From Verrucomicrobiota bacterium (GTDB lineage: Bacteria > Verrucomicrobiota > Verrucomicrobiae > Limisphaerales > UBA11358): a stretch of DNA of 54,554 bases. Below are positions 40,127 through 52,500 of the stretch, in pieces; position 1 is the stretch's first letter; each line of letters begins with the position of its first letter. The notes under the pieces are model-generated. The model was not told the origin of the DNA. It did not search any database and saw only the letters and a list, made by a program, of their open reading frames with translations. The position numbers and the translations under genes were made by a program. The stretch spans positions 1 through 54,554 of the forward strand of contig JACZKP010000212.1 of the NCBI GenBank assembly GCA_014860005.1, read 5' to 3'.

Positions 40127-41932
40127 ATGAACACTGAGCAGTTAGCCAAAGCCAAATCGCTGGGTTTCTCCGACCGGCAGATCGCCAATCTGACCGGCCG
40201 AAGCGAGGATGACATTCGCGCTTTGCGGAAGGAACTGGGTCTTGTGCCCAGCTACCGCCTCGTGGACACCTGCGCCGCGGAGTTCGAGGCCTACACGCCT
40301 TACTACTACTCGACCTACGATCGCGGCGATGATGAAATCAAAGGCAACACAGCGAAGAAGGTCATGATCCTGGGTGGCGGACCGAATCGAATCGGTCAGG
40401 GCATCGAGTTTGACTACTGCTGCGTCCATGCCGCCTTTGCGCTCAAGGAGGACGGATTTGAAACCATCATGGTCAACTCGAACCCGGAGACGGTTTCCAC
40501 CGATTACGACACGAGCGACAAGTTGTTCTTCGAGCCGTTGACGCTGGAGGACGTGTTGCACATTTACGAACGCGAACAGTGCTGGGGCGCCATTGCGCAA
40601 TTTGGCGGGCAGACACCGCTGAATCTGGCGCTCGGTTTGCAGAAGAACGGCGTGAACATCATCGGCACCTCGCCACAGAGCATTGAGATTGCCGAGGATC
40701 GCAAGCTCTTCGCGGCGATGCTGCGCAAGCTGGACATTCCGCAGCCGCCCAACGGCATCGCCACGAATGAAGACGAGGCCCTCGCGGTGGCGCAGCAACT
40801 GGGTTATCCGATTCTGGTGCGCCCGAGTTTTGTCCTGGGCGGGCGGGCGATGCAGATCGTTTATTCGGATGCCGAGTTGCAGCACTACATGCGTTTTGCG
40901 GTGGAGGCCTCGCCGGAGCGGCCCGTGCTGGTGGACAGGTTTCTGGAGGACGCCACGGAAGTGGACGTGGATTGCATTGCGGACGTGGGGCATTGGAAAT
41001 CCGAAAGCCAGAATCCGAAATCCGAAGGTCACAGCGTCATTGGCGGCATGCTGGAACACATCGAGTTTGCGGGCGTTCATTCGGGCGACGCAGCGATGGT
41101 GCTGCCGCCGCACTCGCTTTCACCGAAAGCCATCCAAACCATCCGCGATTACACGCACGCCATGGCGCGGGAGTTGAACGTCGTCGGGTTGATGAACGTG
41201 CAATACGCGGTGAAGGACGAAACGGTTTACGTCCTGGAAGTCAACCCGCGCGCGTCGCGCACCGTGCCGTTCGTGAGCAAGGCAATCGGATTTCCGCTCG
41301 CCAAACTGGCGGCCAAAGTGATGGCCGGAATGACCTTGAAGGAGCTTGGTTTCACGGAAGAAGTCTGGCCGGAGTATTGGGCGGTAAAGGAATCCGTCTT
41401 TCCGTTCAACCGCTTTCTCGGCCAGGACATCCTGCTCTCGCCGGAAATGCGCTCGACGGGCGAAGTGATGGGCCTGGACGCGGACCTGGGCGTTGCCTAC
41501 GCAAAATCCCAGATGGCGGCGAATTCACCGCTGCCCACGAACGGCAGGGTGTTCATCAGCGTGAGCGACGCGCACAAGGGTGAAGTGGCGGCGGTGGCAA
41601 AACAGTTTGCGGACCTGGGCTTTGAACTGGTCGCGACGGGCGGAACGGCGGCGGTATTGGAAAAGGCCGGGTTGAAGATTCAGCGCGTGTTCAAATTATT
41701 GGAAGGCCGGCCCAATGCGATTGACTTGCTCAAGAACAAGGAAATTCAACTCGTCATCAACACGCCCGCCGGCCAGACGCCGCGGGCCGACGAGGTGAAA
41801 ATCCGCACCACCGCTGTTTATACCGGCACACCGATCATGACGACTTTGAGTGGAGCGAAAGCCGCCGCGCTGGGCATCGCCGCGCTCAAGAAAAGCGGCT
41901 ACCGAGTGAAGACGGTGCAGGAGTATCACTGA
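40127..41932 (+). CDS. carB: Carbamoyl-phosphate synthase large subunit, C-terminal half (split carB)
   Basis: This 601-residue protein begins near the end of the oligomerisation domain (LAKAKSLGFSDRQIANLTGR), matching the region just before the second ATP-grasp half of CarB. Then follow the second carbamate-phosphorylating ATP-grasp (GGGPNRIGQGIEFDYCC near residues 85-101, and VNPRASRTVPFVSKA) and a C-terminal MGS-like allosteric domain (from about 475, VFISVSDAHKGEV). The N-terminal half is missing, so a separate carB1-type gene must exist elsewhere, as in some archaea and Aquifex. ATG 40127 is preferred because the 44 upstream codons are unlike any CarB. Residues 287-300 are a repeat-derived insert (WKSESQNPKSEG). 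Confidence 0.92.
   Translation: MNTEQLAKAKSLGFSDRQIANLTGRSEDDIRALRKELGLVPSYRLVDTCAAEFEAYTPYYYSTYDRGDDEIKGNTAKKVMILGGGPNRIGQGIEFDYCCVHAAFALKEDGFETIMVNSNPETVSTDYDTSDKLFFEPLTLEDVLHIYEREQCWGAIAQFGGQTPLNLALGLQKNGVNIIGTSPQSIEIAEDRKLFAAMLRKLDIPQPPNGIATNEDEALAVAQQLGYPILVRPSFVLGGRAMQIVYSDAELQHYMRFAVEASPERPVLVDRFLEDATEVDVDCIADVGHWKSESQNPKSEGHSVIGGMLEHIEFAGVHSGDAAMVLPPHSLSPKAIQTIRDYTHAMARELNVVGLMNVQYAVKDETVYVLEVNPRASRTVPFVSKAIGFPLAKLAAKVMAGMTLKELGFTEEVWPEYWAVKESVFPFNRFLGQDILLSPEMRSTGEVMGLDADLGVAYAKSQMAANSPLPTNGRVFISVSDAHKGEVAAVAKQFADLGFELVATGGTAAVLEKAGLKIQRVFKLLEGRPNAIDLLKNKEIQLVINTPAGQTPRADEVKIRTTAVYTGTPIMTTLSGAKAAALGIAALKKSGYRVKTVQEYH
40984..41026. repeat. Short repeat insertion in frame in carB
   Basis: AATCCGAAAGCCAGAATCC is followed directly by another AATCCGAAA unit. 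This AATCCGAA motif belongs to a simple repeat common in these genomes. It encodes WKSESQNPKSE and lies between IAD and VIGGMLEHIE, where E. coli CarB has only a short turn. Confidence 0.7.
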
Positions 41933-42008
41933 GCAAGGCAGACTGACAGCCCCTGCGGAATTACTTCAGGCAAACGTTACGGATTGGGGATTCCCAGCAC
42001 TCCCACCT

Positions 42009-42476
42009 TCAGCGCCGTGGCTGGGTCTGCATCCGTTCGTATTGTTTGACGGCTTGGATGGCGCGGGCGTCGCCCTTGGCTGCCAGGGAATAAATCTCCG
42101 TCATCACCGCCGCCATGGCGTCCTGGAGGGCGATGCGTTGCTGGGGGTTCATGGCGGGCGTGGCCCGTAACTGCTGCAAGCGCGTGACGGCATCTTCGAG
42201 ATTTCCACTCTTGTACGCGGTCATGGCCTGATTCAACTGCTCGGCGGGTGGCGCCGCAGGCTGGGCCTGAGTGGGTTGAGCTGCCGCGGAGGGCACATAC
42301 ACGGGGGAGGTTGTTGGCGCGGGCGTGGCCGCAGGCTCGAGTGCCGGTTCTGCTTCTTCCATGACGCGCGCCGCGCGTTCGAGCTCGCTGTTGGCATCTG
42401 CATTCCCGCCACAGCCGCTGAACATCACCGCAAGGCTCGCGCACCCGACCAATGTCCAAAGCAAGTGCTTTTTCAT
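42009..42476 (-). CDS. Probable lipoprotein
   Basis: This 155-residue protein has a lipoprotein signal (MKKHLLWTLVGCASLAVMFS) with lipobox FSGC at about 19-22. A Pro/Ala/Thr-rich linker at about 40-75 is followed by a helical TPR-like region (AMTAYKSGNLEDAVTRLQQL). It probably sits on the membrane surface. The gene starts 22 bases after the stop of the pseudopilin gene on the same strand, so the two may be co-transcribed. No known family could be named. Confidence 0.75.
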   Translation of the reverse strand: MKKHLLWTLVGCASLAVMFSGCGGNADANSELERAARVMEEAEPALEPAATPAPTTSPVYVPSAAAQPTQAQPAAPPAEQLNQAMTAYKSGNLEDAVTRLQQLRATPAMNPQQRIALQDAMAAVMTEIYSLAAKGDARAIQAVKQYERMQTQPRR

Positions 42477-42497
42477 AAGGTTTCCGAGTTGGCGGAA

Positions 42498-43226
42498 TCA
42501 GCGGCCGTTCAGAGTTCCCGGATTGCACCAAAGGCGGTTCTTCGTAGGAATGTTCCCTTCAGAATAAAACTTCACAGTCTTGAGGTACTCGACACTGCCA
42601 CTCACAATTCCGACTGTGGTGCCAACCGAGTGCAATCGGGTAATGCCTTCGTTCGGTGCACTGGAGCCGTCGTTAAAATCGCCCGGGTTGGTTTCCAACG
42701 CCTGCCAGAGGATGATGGAATCCTGTCGGAACTGGCTGACCTTGTAGGCACGCGGGGCAATTGATCCATAACCCACCAGCGCGCCGTTCATCAAATAACT
42801 GGACAACTTCTGCGTACGCAGTCGCCACGGTGGCGGGTTGGTCTTGTCCAGCGGACACCGGTAGATTTCATGGTTCTTGATGTATTCCCACAACAGCCCG
42901 CCCTGGTAAGCCAGGACGGCATTGGTGTTGTACGGCGGGGCAATGATGTTGGGCACTGTTCCTCGCGAAGCGTCATAAAGCCAGCCGCGGGCGACCCAGG
43001 GCGCATTCCAATTCGGTTCGGGCAGGTAATCAATAAAGTCGGAGGCATACATGTGGGAAGCCAGCGTGATTTGCTTGATGTTGTTCGCGCATTGCGTGCG
43101 CACCGCTTTCTCCTTGGACTTGGCCAGCGCCGGCAGCAGCATCGCCGCCAGGATGGCGATGATGGCAATGACGACGAGCAGTTCAATCAGCGTGAAGGCC
43201 AGGCGGGCTTTGGGTTGGGTGTTCAT
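42498..43226 (-). CDS. Type II secretion/type IV pilin-like protein with prepilin cleavage site
   Basis: This 242-residue protein has the prepilin N-terminal motif [19 protein letters not shown] (starting at residue 11), where PilD-type peptidase would cut before the F and methylate it. The body, with [15 protein letters not shown] and CPLDKTNPP, belongs to the DUF1559-like family abundant in Verrucomicrobia and Planctomycetes. These proteins are thought to form pseudopili, but the exact role is unknown. It lies 281 bases downstream of the giant surface-protein gene and just upstream of the lipoprotein gene, all leftward. Confidence 0.9.
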   Translation of the reverse strand: MNTQPKARLAFTLIELLVVIAIIAILAAMLLPALAKSKEKAVRTQCANNIKQITLASHMYASDFIDYLPEPNWNAPWVARGWLYDASRGTVPNIIAPPYNTNAVLAYQGGLLWEYIKNHEIYRCPLDKTNPPPWRLRTQKLSSYLMNGALVGYGSIAPRAYKVSQFRQDSIILWQALETNPGDFNDGSSAPNEGITRLHSVGTTVGIVSGSVEYLKTVKFYSEGNIPTKNRLWCNPGTLNGR

Positions 43227-43429
43227 AATCAGATTTGCTCAGAGTTGCGAGTCGGTTTCGATGACCACTTCTGGCCATAGCTTACAACAGCACCAGGGAA
43301 TGGCCAAGTCTTTAACGTGGGAACTGCCGCCGGCGCACCCGCGCTGACGGTGGGCCGAACCATCGCAACCGAGCGATCCGGCGTCGCATTCATTGCGCGC
43401 TAATCTCCGCAAAATCTCCGGCTTGAGCA

Positions 43430-43447
43430 ATCCCCCTAATGGGGGAT
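43430..43447. other. Perfect hairpin between the giant gene and the pseudopilin gene
   Basis: ATCCCCC-TAAT-GGGGGAT forms a 7-bp stem with a 4-base loop, 60 bases after the giant-gene stop on its own strand. It lacks a following T-tract, so it is a weak terminator candidate. The rest of 43227-43507 shows no gene. Confidence 0.45.
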
Positions 43448-43507
43448 GACCGTCCCCAAGTCCGGGCAGTAGCCGCTTCGCTCTTCGAGCCGGGAAGCCG
43501 CCAAGAA

Positions 43508-46500
43508 TCAAGGCCTTGGCATGGCCAGCCGCAGGTACAGCCGCTCACCGGAAACGGGCAGCGCCACGCGATAACGCCCGTTCACCACGGTTGGCTGGCC
43601 CGGCGTATTGGTCCAGACCGCAGCCGGACCGGTCAGCGCCGGCGATTGCTCCAGGACGCACTCCGCACATTCCAGCGGCCATTCGAGGACAACCTGGCCA
43701 CCCTCCAAGCGGATGGTCAGGGTCACTCCGACCGTGCCTTCAAGCGCCCGGAAGAATTTAATCGGCCCGCTTGCCGGACGCAGTGGAAGATCGGTTCGCA
43801 AACCGGTGGCTGTCACCAGGCTGTCGAAGCCCCAAGAGATGGCGCCACCGAGCCCGGTGGTGTGTTCCAAGGTATAGACCTTGCCTGGATGACCGTAAAG
43901 CGTGAGTGCCACTTCTCCCGCACCAGCCGGCGCCGCATCAAGAATCGGTTCCCGGCCGACGATAAACACCCGGCCCAGGCCAGCCTGACCATCCACGGTC
44001 TGCAAGGAATCAGCTCGCACGCCCTGGAGCGATTCACCGCGCAATTCTGCGATAGCCGACGATTCGTGCGGCACGGCGGCGAAACCAAGCTGGCCAAGCG
44101 TCAGATTGCCCTGCAACAACGCGCCCGACTGTTTGTCGAACTGGACATTGAACCTGTCTGCCCCCAGTGGAATCAGATTCGCCGAACCGATTTGCGGCGC
44201 CAACCCCGAGAGGTTGAGATTTGTGAGCCGGCCCCCGCCCACTGCAAGGACGAGTTGCAATTGGTTGAGGTCAATGCCCGATTGCAGCGTCAGCGCCACG
44301 TTGCCCACGCCGTTGGACCAAATGGCTGTTGTCCCGATGCCGAGGGAGAAGTCCGGCTGCGTGTCAATCACGATGACGGCAAACGTCTGCGTAGCACTCA
44401 TGGACGGCGGACCATCGTCCGTCACAATCACCGAGATCAGGTTGGTGACGCCGCCTTGAGTTTGGTTGGGCTGCCAGGTGAACACGCCGCTGACCGGATG
44501 AACCGCCGCACCCGCCGGGGCGCCTGCCCCGAGGCTGAAGGTTAACTGTTGCGCCGGCAGGTCCACATCGCTGGCCGCGTTCGTAAACGTCAGCAGCGCG
44601 CCCTCCGCAATGGTGAAGTTCGGGATGGGGGCCAGCACCGGTGGCGTGTTGGATTCCAACACGATCAGGCTGAAGGTCAGCGTGTCGCTCAACTGCGGGA
44701 TGCCGCTGTCGCGCGCTGTCACGGTGATCTGGTTGGTGCTGGGACCGTGCAACTCGGCGGTGATCCAAGTGAGGAGACCGCTCTGCGCGTTCAGCACCAT
44801 GCCGCCGGGCGCGCCGGTGCCGAGTTGATAGGTCAACGAATCTCCGTCGGGATCGGTTGCCGAGAGGGTCAGCGAGAACGTCTCCCCTTCGGGAATCACT
44901 TGCGTGGGGATGGCTGCCAAAACGGGAGGCTGATTGACGAACGCGACGGTGGTTTGTGCCTGAGGCGCCGCCGGGGCGGTTTCCCGATTGCCGGCGTTGT
45001 CCACGGCCACGCTGTAGAACGCGTAGCTCTTGTTGAGCGTGCCTTGGAAGACCGCGCTGGTGGTGGGAGTGCCGGCGAGCCAGCGCTGGAAGGCACCGCC
45101 GTCTTCGCTGAAGTAAACGTCATAACTCGCAATGCCACTGCCGCCCGCGTTGTCCTGGCCGGACCAATTCAACAGGAACACAGCCTGGCTCTGCCCGGGC
45201 AGAGCCGCCACGGAACTGACCGGCGGCTCGTTGTCCACGGTTGGCAGGAGTTCATATAACAGCGTGTACTGCCCCGTGCTGTCATGGTCGAGCAAGTGCA
45301 GGATGTTTTCCTGTTTGGGCCGTTTGCCTTGTCCCAGGAACGTGCGATCCGTCACCCAGGCGTTGGTTTCCACGCCCACGGAAAAGCTGTCGGAGCGAAT
45401 GACTTGAGCAAGCCGATACTGACCGTCCGCAGGATCGGGGATTCGCAGATAGGTCCAACCCGCTGGCATGTCCGCCGTCATTTGCACCTGAAGATTGCCC
45501 GGCGAGAGGGTGCCGGTGATGACCGCATTGGTCACCACGGCCACGTAGTTGCTCGAACCGTCGCTCAACCAGAGCGTGTCCGGCAGATCACGCAGATCGG
45601 GCTTGTTGTTGACGAGGAAGTCGGGCTTGCCGTCTTCGAACGGTCCACGCGCATGCACCAAGCGGATCATCTCGTGGATGCGCACTTCGTCAATGAGCGA
45701 GAGGCGTGGGTTGCCCTGGCCGTCCAGGTGTTCAAAGGTCGCGCTGTAGTTGATGAACAATCCTTGCAAGGTGGACGTCATCAACCAGCGCGCCACGCTG
45801 ATGCCGCCGGGTGGAATGGTGCCGAAGTTGGCGGTCAGCGATGGCGTCAGGTTCTGCCCGGCCACCTCGGTGGCAATGATCTTGAAGTCAATCAGCAGGC
45901 CCTTTTCGTTCTCGATGATCTCGGGCTGGGCGGACGTGATGCGGAAGTTCTTCGCCTCGCCGGCGCCCCAGTTGCGGACCATGATCGCCAGATTGAACGG
46001 AATGCTCGGTTCGACGACGTCCGTGAACGGATCGTCCGAATACACATCACGCTGGTGGAAATAGTCCAGCGTGAGCCGCGCGGTGGGATTTACGGTAATG
46101 GGCACGGGCGAGTGCGGCACCGTGACCACCAAGCCATTGAGGGTGTAACGGAACTCGCCCCCCACGAAATACTGGACTGGTTCCGGCGGCGCGGCATCCA
46201 CCGTGGGCACGAGCGTCCACCGTGCGGTGCCTTTGGCGCCGGCCGCCACGGAACCGCCACCGTCCACATCGCTCAAACCGGTCAACTCGGGCGGCTGCAA
46301 ACCGAACAAGTCGTCCGCATTATTGCCCTGCCCATCCGTCACGCGCACGATGATGCGGATGTCCTCAAGCGTGGCAGTGGCGTTGTCAATGTCCAGCGTG
46401 GCGCGGAACGCCTCGCGGCTCAGGACCGCTTCCTGATCGAGCTTGAGCTTTACCCGGGCGCAGACGCCGCCGTCTTCGCCTTCTTCGTCGTCGCCGCCCG

Positions 46501-49500
46501 CGGCGCTGATTTCCGGCGGCGCGCCCGCCGGTCCACAGCCGAGGCTGATACCGATGGAGGGGATGCTGTAGCTGCTGTAGGCGCTCGAGCCGGGGCCACC
46601 AGGACCACTCCAACCGGGGCCGAAACCGACACCACCAGGGCCAGCACTAGGGGCACCGCCGCAATCACCTGAAACGCCGCTGACGGGGACCGATGTGCCG
46701 CCACTGATAATGAAGGGGCCACATACGAAGGACCATAAGGTGTTGCCGCTCATGCCGCACGGCACGCCGCTGGCCGCCCGCACCTGACCCGGCGCGGGGC
46801 TGGGGAAATCGCCAATCCGCCGCAGCGTGACCGGAATCGTCAGGGACGACTTCGCCGGCAACCGGCCAAGGTCCCCGATCAATGGCTCGATGGAGTAGAA
46901 CGGATGCGAGCTGAATCGGAGTTGAACATCGTCCGCCGCGATCAAGCCGTGATTGCGGAAGGTCATGTTCACCTGTTTGGTCTGCCCGACGATCTTCAAA
47001 TCACTCACATCCAGCACGGGGGGATCAATTGTCACCACTGGCGCCGGCACGACGGTCTCAAATTCGGTTTCAATCGTGATGCGGTAGTGATCTTCAATCT
47101 CGATACGTTCAACTGTCCAGGTGTACCGCACGGCCTGATACGACAGGAACGCGGTCACGTCATTGGTGATGCCCGGCTCGACGAAGATGGTGCTGTGATA
47201 GCCGTTGTGCTGTTCGGCATCCAGTTCGAGGTCATAGTAGCCTTCCATCAACTGGGGCACAAAGAACCGGCCGGAGGCGTCGGTCACCCCGTTAGTCACC
47301 ACCGACCGGCTGACCGCGTCGCGCACGCGCACGGTGGCGTTGGTCAACGGCGGTGACCCCGCGCCGTAATAAGTGAACTCATTCACCGAGGTAATCAGCA
47401 AGTCGCCTTTGGCCTCCGACAGCGCCCGGAAACTGAACGGCACCGCCACGCCCGTCCCGTCCCCGTTCACGGCCAGGTTGCCTTGATGAATCGTCAGCGA
47501 GATGTCCTCGGGCGGGCTTAGTTGCAACGTCACCCGGTTGGTTTCGCCCGGAGCCAACGAAGGCATTGGATTGGGCGAAACCAGACTCATCCACGGCAGC
47601 GGTGGGAGGGACACCGCGATGGTCCCCGTTTCCAGCCCGCCGGTGTGGGCGATCTCGAAGGACACCGTGCGCTGGGCGCCGCGTTTCATGCCGCCGTCCA
47701 ACCGGTCCGGATACGCCACCAGCCGCGGCACCAGCGGATCAATGGTCACCCGGATCGGCACTTCGAGCACTGCGCCCTCAGCGCTGGTGATGCGCGCTCC
47801 GATGACGCCCGACGTGAAGGTGGCGTTCAGGGCGGAAATGCCGTAACCCAGTTGAACGACGGCGCTGCCCGCGAGGTAATTGGTCTCCAGCGTCAGCATC
47901 GCGTTGACGTTCGCCGGAAGATTCAACGCTTCGACCGCCAGCCCCGTCAACGGCACATCGCTCAGATTCTCGATGGCCACCGATCCCCCGATGCTACTGC
48001 CTTCACTCAACCGTACGGAGGGTTGCGCGGGTTGCGCCTTCATGCCCAGCAAAGAGAAACTGTCCTGCGCGGCCGGCGCCGTCGCGCCGGGATGCGACGC
48101 CGCGATTTCGTAATAACCCGCCTCGCCCGGTAGCGGCTGCCAGGTCGTGGCAAAATTGCCAACGACATCCGTGAGCGCCGCAATGACGCGCGTCGTGCCG
48201 CGGACGTTGATATGGATGTTCACCAGGGCAAACTGTGCGGGCAGGCCGCCGGGACGCGTGGCGTGGCCCGTCATCGTCACGGGCGTGTTGGCGGGCGCGT
48301 TTTCGAGCGTCGTGGCGACCACGGCCTCGTAGGCGGGCACGACCTGGATGGGATTGGGCGAGATGCCAACGTTGTTGTTCTCGATGATCTCCAGGACGTT
48401 GTTCAGCACGTCGGTCTCAACAATGACCCAGTAATTCCCGGCCGCTTGCGGCAGCCGCGCCGCAAAACTCTGACCGAACTGGCTCCCCGCCGGCAGACTG
48501 ACGTTCAAGCTCAATTGACTGATCAAGATGTCGTCACCCACGAACGGATCAGGTGAGAGGTAAATGCGCTGCACAATCGCGTTGGACGGAGAGGCGACCA
48601 CGCCCTGATTACGAATCTGGTAGCCGATATCCACGAATTCCTCCGTCGCAGCCGTGGCCGGCACGGTGATGCCGACGACCACCAGGTCGGGCAGATTGAT
48701 GTCGCTCACGGTGATTTGCGCCGCACCGGCAGTCAAACCCGCCGCGCTCGCGGTCACGGTCACCGTTTGGTTGCCATCGGTTTCGCCATCCGCCACCGAG
48801 GCCGCATTGAATTGCGCAGAGAACGCGCCGGCGGGAATCGTCACCGTCGGCGGCACGGTCAGTTCGCTGGGGTCGGAGGAAACCAGCGTCACCAGCAGGG
48901 CGGCATTGGTGCCGGCGTTGCGTGTCACGGTGCCGATGGCGGCGGGATTCAAGCCCTCGGCTACAAGATTTTGGCTGAACGCAACTCGCAACGTGGGGCC
49001 ATCGTCGTCCGTCACCGTTACCGGCACAATCAAGGCCTCGCCCAGGCGATTCGCCGAGCCGGAAGCGCGGAACCACGCGCGCACCTCGACGTTCTTGTCG
49101 CCGTCCACCAGGTCATTGTTCACGGTCGCCACCGGGAAGGTGATGACGGTGGTGCCGCCCGGGATGGTGACGAGAGACGGTACGCGCAAGGCGTTGGTGT
49201 TGCTGCTCCGCAATTCCACTTCAAGCGGGCGGGCCGAAACCGGTGCGCGGGTCAGGGTGGCCATCGCCGCCTGCGGCCCGGCGCCTTCGCTCAAGGTATC
49301 GGGAGCGATGGCCAAAGTCAGCGTGGGCCAGTCATTGTCGAGAATGGTGATGTTCGTTGCGCCCGGGTGATAACCAGGAGTCGAAACCGTGACGGTCACG
49401 CCCAGCGGCGCCTCCACCAGCGTATCATCCAGCGCCCGGATTTCAGTGTGTGTGAAGTATTCGCCGGCGGGAATCGTGACGGGCGAAACGACCGATAGTT

Positions 49501-52500
49501 GTCCCGGACTGGAACTGTTGACCGCCACCTGCACGGCGGCATTGGTGCCGCCGTTGCGCATGACCAGGGCCGCGATCGCTTCTCCCTCCAGGATCTGGTC
49601 GGTGAAAGGAATCAGCGATAACTGCGGGAGGTCCGCATCAAGCACGGTCAAATTCGCGGCGGCTGATTCGAAGCCGGGAGCGGACGCGCCAATGGTGACG
49701 ACCTGGGAACCGTCCACCTCGCCATCCGCCAGCGCCACGATATTGAACGAAGCGGAAGCCTGACCCGCCGCAATGATGACCTGGGCGGGAAGCGACACTT
49801 CCGTCGGGTCCCCATTGATCAGCGTGACGGTCAACGCAGCCGCCCGGCTGCCGTTGCGCGTGACGGTGGCAACGACGGGTTGCGACGCGCCTTCGGTGAT
49901 CTGGCTCAGATTCAATTGCAGCGTCAGCACCGCCGGCACGAGTGTGCTGTTGGTGGCCACGCCAAGATTGTTGGCTTCGCTCAACTCAATGACATCGCCG
50001 CGGCTGTCGGCCTGCACCGCGAACCAAAGATTTCCGAGCACACCGGACGTTGGAATCGTCACCGCTTGCGTGCGGGTGATCGCGCCGCCAGCCGCCAGGG
50101 TGTTGGTGACGAGGTGCGTGGCCAGTTCTTGCAGGCCGGCGCCGGCGCTGTTGGTAGCCAGGAACACGGTCTCAGACCAGACTCCCGTAATTCCCGTCGG
50201 ACCCTGGTTGGTCGTGGTCCAAATCAGCGGCAGCGTTTCGCCGGGCGCGGCGTTGGTGGGCGCGAGCACGTTTACCACGGCAAAGTCCGGCATCGGCGGC
50301 AACGACAGCGTGATGGCAGCGGAGCCCAGGTTGTTGTTCTCGTTCGATTCCGCAATGGCATTGCCGTGATCAGCGGCCAATACCAGGTGATACACCCCGG
50401 GCGTGGAAGCGCCGGTGTGGGGCAGGGTGACGTTGGCCGTATTCGTGTAACTCGCGCCCGGTAACAACGGAATTACCGCCGCGTCAAAAGTGTTCAGCAG
50501 CGTGGCCAGCGTGTTGCTCGTGGGTGACCAATAGAGGCGGTCGGTCCACGCAAACGACGCCGGGGCACTCCCCGCATTCGTCACCACGACCTCGACCGGC
50601 ACGGTCTGGCCGAACTCGGCCGTTGCCGGCGCGGTGACGCGGGACACGCGCAGGTCAATGGCCACGATGTTCAGGGGCGACACGGCGAATGCGGTGTTGT
50701 TGTCCTCATCGAGTTCAAACAGTTGATTCGCACTGTCCACGCGCAGCCCCAGATAACGTGCGCCGGGAGGAAGCGCGGGCACAATCACGTTTTGGGTCGC
50801 TGTGATCGAAGCGCCCGCCCCGAGTCCGGCGGGTCCGGGATTGAAGCTGACCGCGCCCAAAGTCTGCGCACCGGAACCATTGGCGTTGGGCGAGAGCAGA
50901 ACCGCGTTTTGCCAGGGACCAAAGGCCGTGCCCGGGCCGATGTTCGAGATGACGAACGTCAACGGAATCGTCGTGCCCGCCGGCGCCGTGGCCGGCGCCG
51001 TCAGCGCACCCACGGTCAGGTCGGGCGGGGTCAACGTGGTCAGGGTGAAGTCGCCCGAGGTGGTGGCATTGCCGGCGGCATCGGCGGAGCGGACGCGGAA
51101 ATGATACAGCGTCGCCGGGGCCAGCCCGGAAAGCATCAGGCTGTGCTGGGTGCGCAACAGGGCGGAACTGTTGGTCGCGGTGTAACTGCTGGTCAAACCG
51201 TATTCGACCCGCGAGGTCGCCGGCTCGTCCGTCGTCCAGGTGATGACCGCCGTGGTGACGCCGGGCGAATTCGAGACGGCGGTGATCACGGGCGGCGTGG
51301 CGTCCACCAGTTCGTATTCCGCCACGAAGTGCATGTTGGTCGGGTCCGTGGTCGCGAAGGTTTCCAGGAAACTGGCGTTGGTTTGATACGGCGCACCGTT
51401 CAGCGTGAATCGTTTGAACGCATAGTAATTTGGCGGCGTATTTGTCACGGCCGACGGCGTGGAGATGACGGTGCTTTGTCCGTTGTTGTAAGTGCCCGTG
51501 CCGGTCACGGTGGCCAGACCGGCCGGCAGGGTGGCGGTGGTCACTTGATGAACCAAGTGAGCCTCGGCGTAATTCGCCACGACGAAGCGGTTGCTCGAAA
51601 CGATGGTGACGAGCGTCGGGTTGGAGCCGACCGTCACGCCGTTCTCCGTCCAGTGGCTGAACTGGTAACCAAACGCCGGCTGCGCGGTGAGGGTGTTGGT
51701 GGTTCCCCAGATGTGAAAACCCGTGCCGACGACGACGCCCGCGGCCGGCGGATGATTCGACGCGGTGATTTCAAACCACGGCAGGGCGAACTCGGCGTTC
51801 AAGCTTTGATTGCGATTGAGGATGAACGTGTAATTCGAGTTTGCGCTGCGGACCACGTTGGCTTCGGTCCAATGAACGAAATAATACGGCGCCGCGTTCG
51901 TGACCGGCGTGGCGGTGACGTTGATGCTCGTGCCGTCGGGATAGGTACCGGCGCCGGTCAGCGCGCCGGCCCCCGGCGGGATCGAGTTCAACGTGAGCGT
52001 GTAAAACGCGGTGATGGCAAACGTCGTGGTGACGGTATTGTTCTCGGCGCTTTGATGGCTGATCGCGTCGTATTCAAAAATCGCCTGGCCGGAATCCGTC
52101 GTGACCTCCACCAGATACGTGCCGGGTGTGGAGGTTGAGAAACCGGCCTGGCGCGCAACGGAGGCGTTGACGGCGAGCAGGCCCGAGTTCGTGTAGGTCT
52201 GGTCAAAGAGGGTGGTAGCGGTGGTCTGGTTGCGCACGCGGACGCGCTCCGTGAAGCCGGTGATGGTGGCGGCGGTCCCGCGATTGAACGTGTCCCAGGC
52301 CAGCGTGTACATCTGGCCGGCGTCCGGGCCGGTGAGATTCAGGTTCTCGATCACCAGGTCCGGGTAATCGGCCAGCGCGATGGCCAGCGGATTCTCCGTC
52401 GCGGTTTCATTGTCACCCTCGAGGAGGAACTCGTTGACCGTATCGGTGAAATCGGTCTTGACGATCAGATAATAGTTGCCGCTGATACCGTCGGGCAGAT

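Noticed and set aside
45284..46672. A 462-codon rightward frame opposite the giant gene
   Set aside because: Reverse-strand shadow with no domain; the modular gene is on the other strand.
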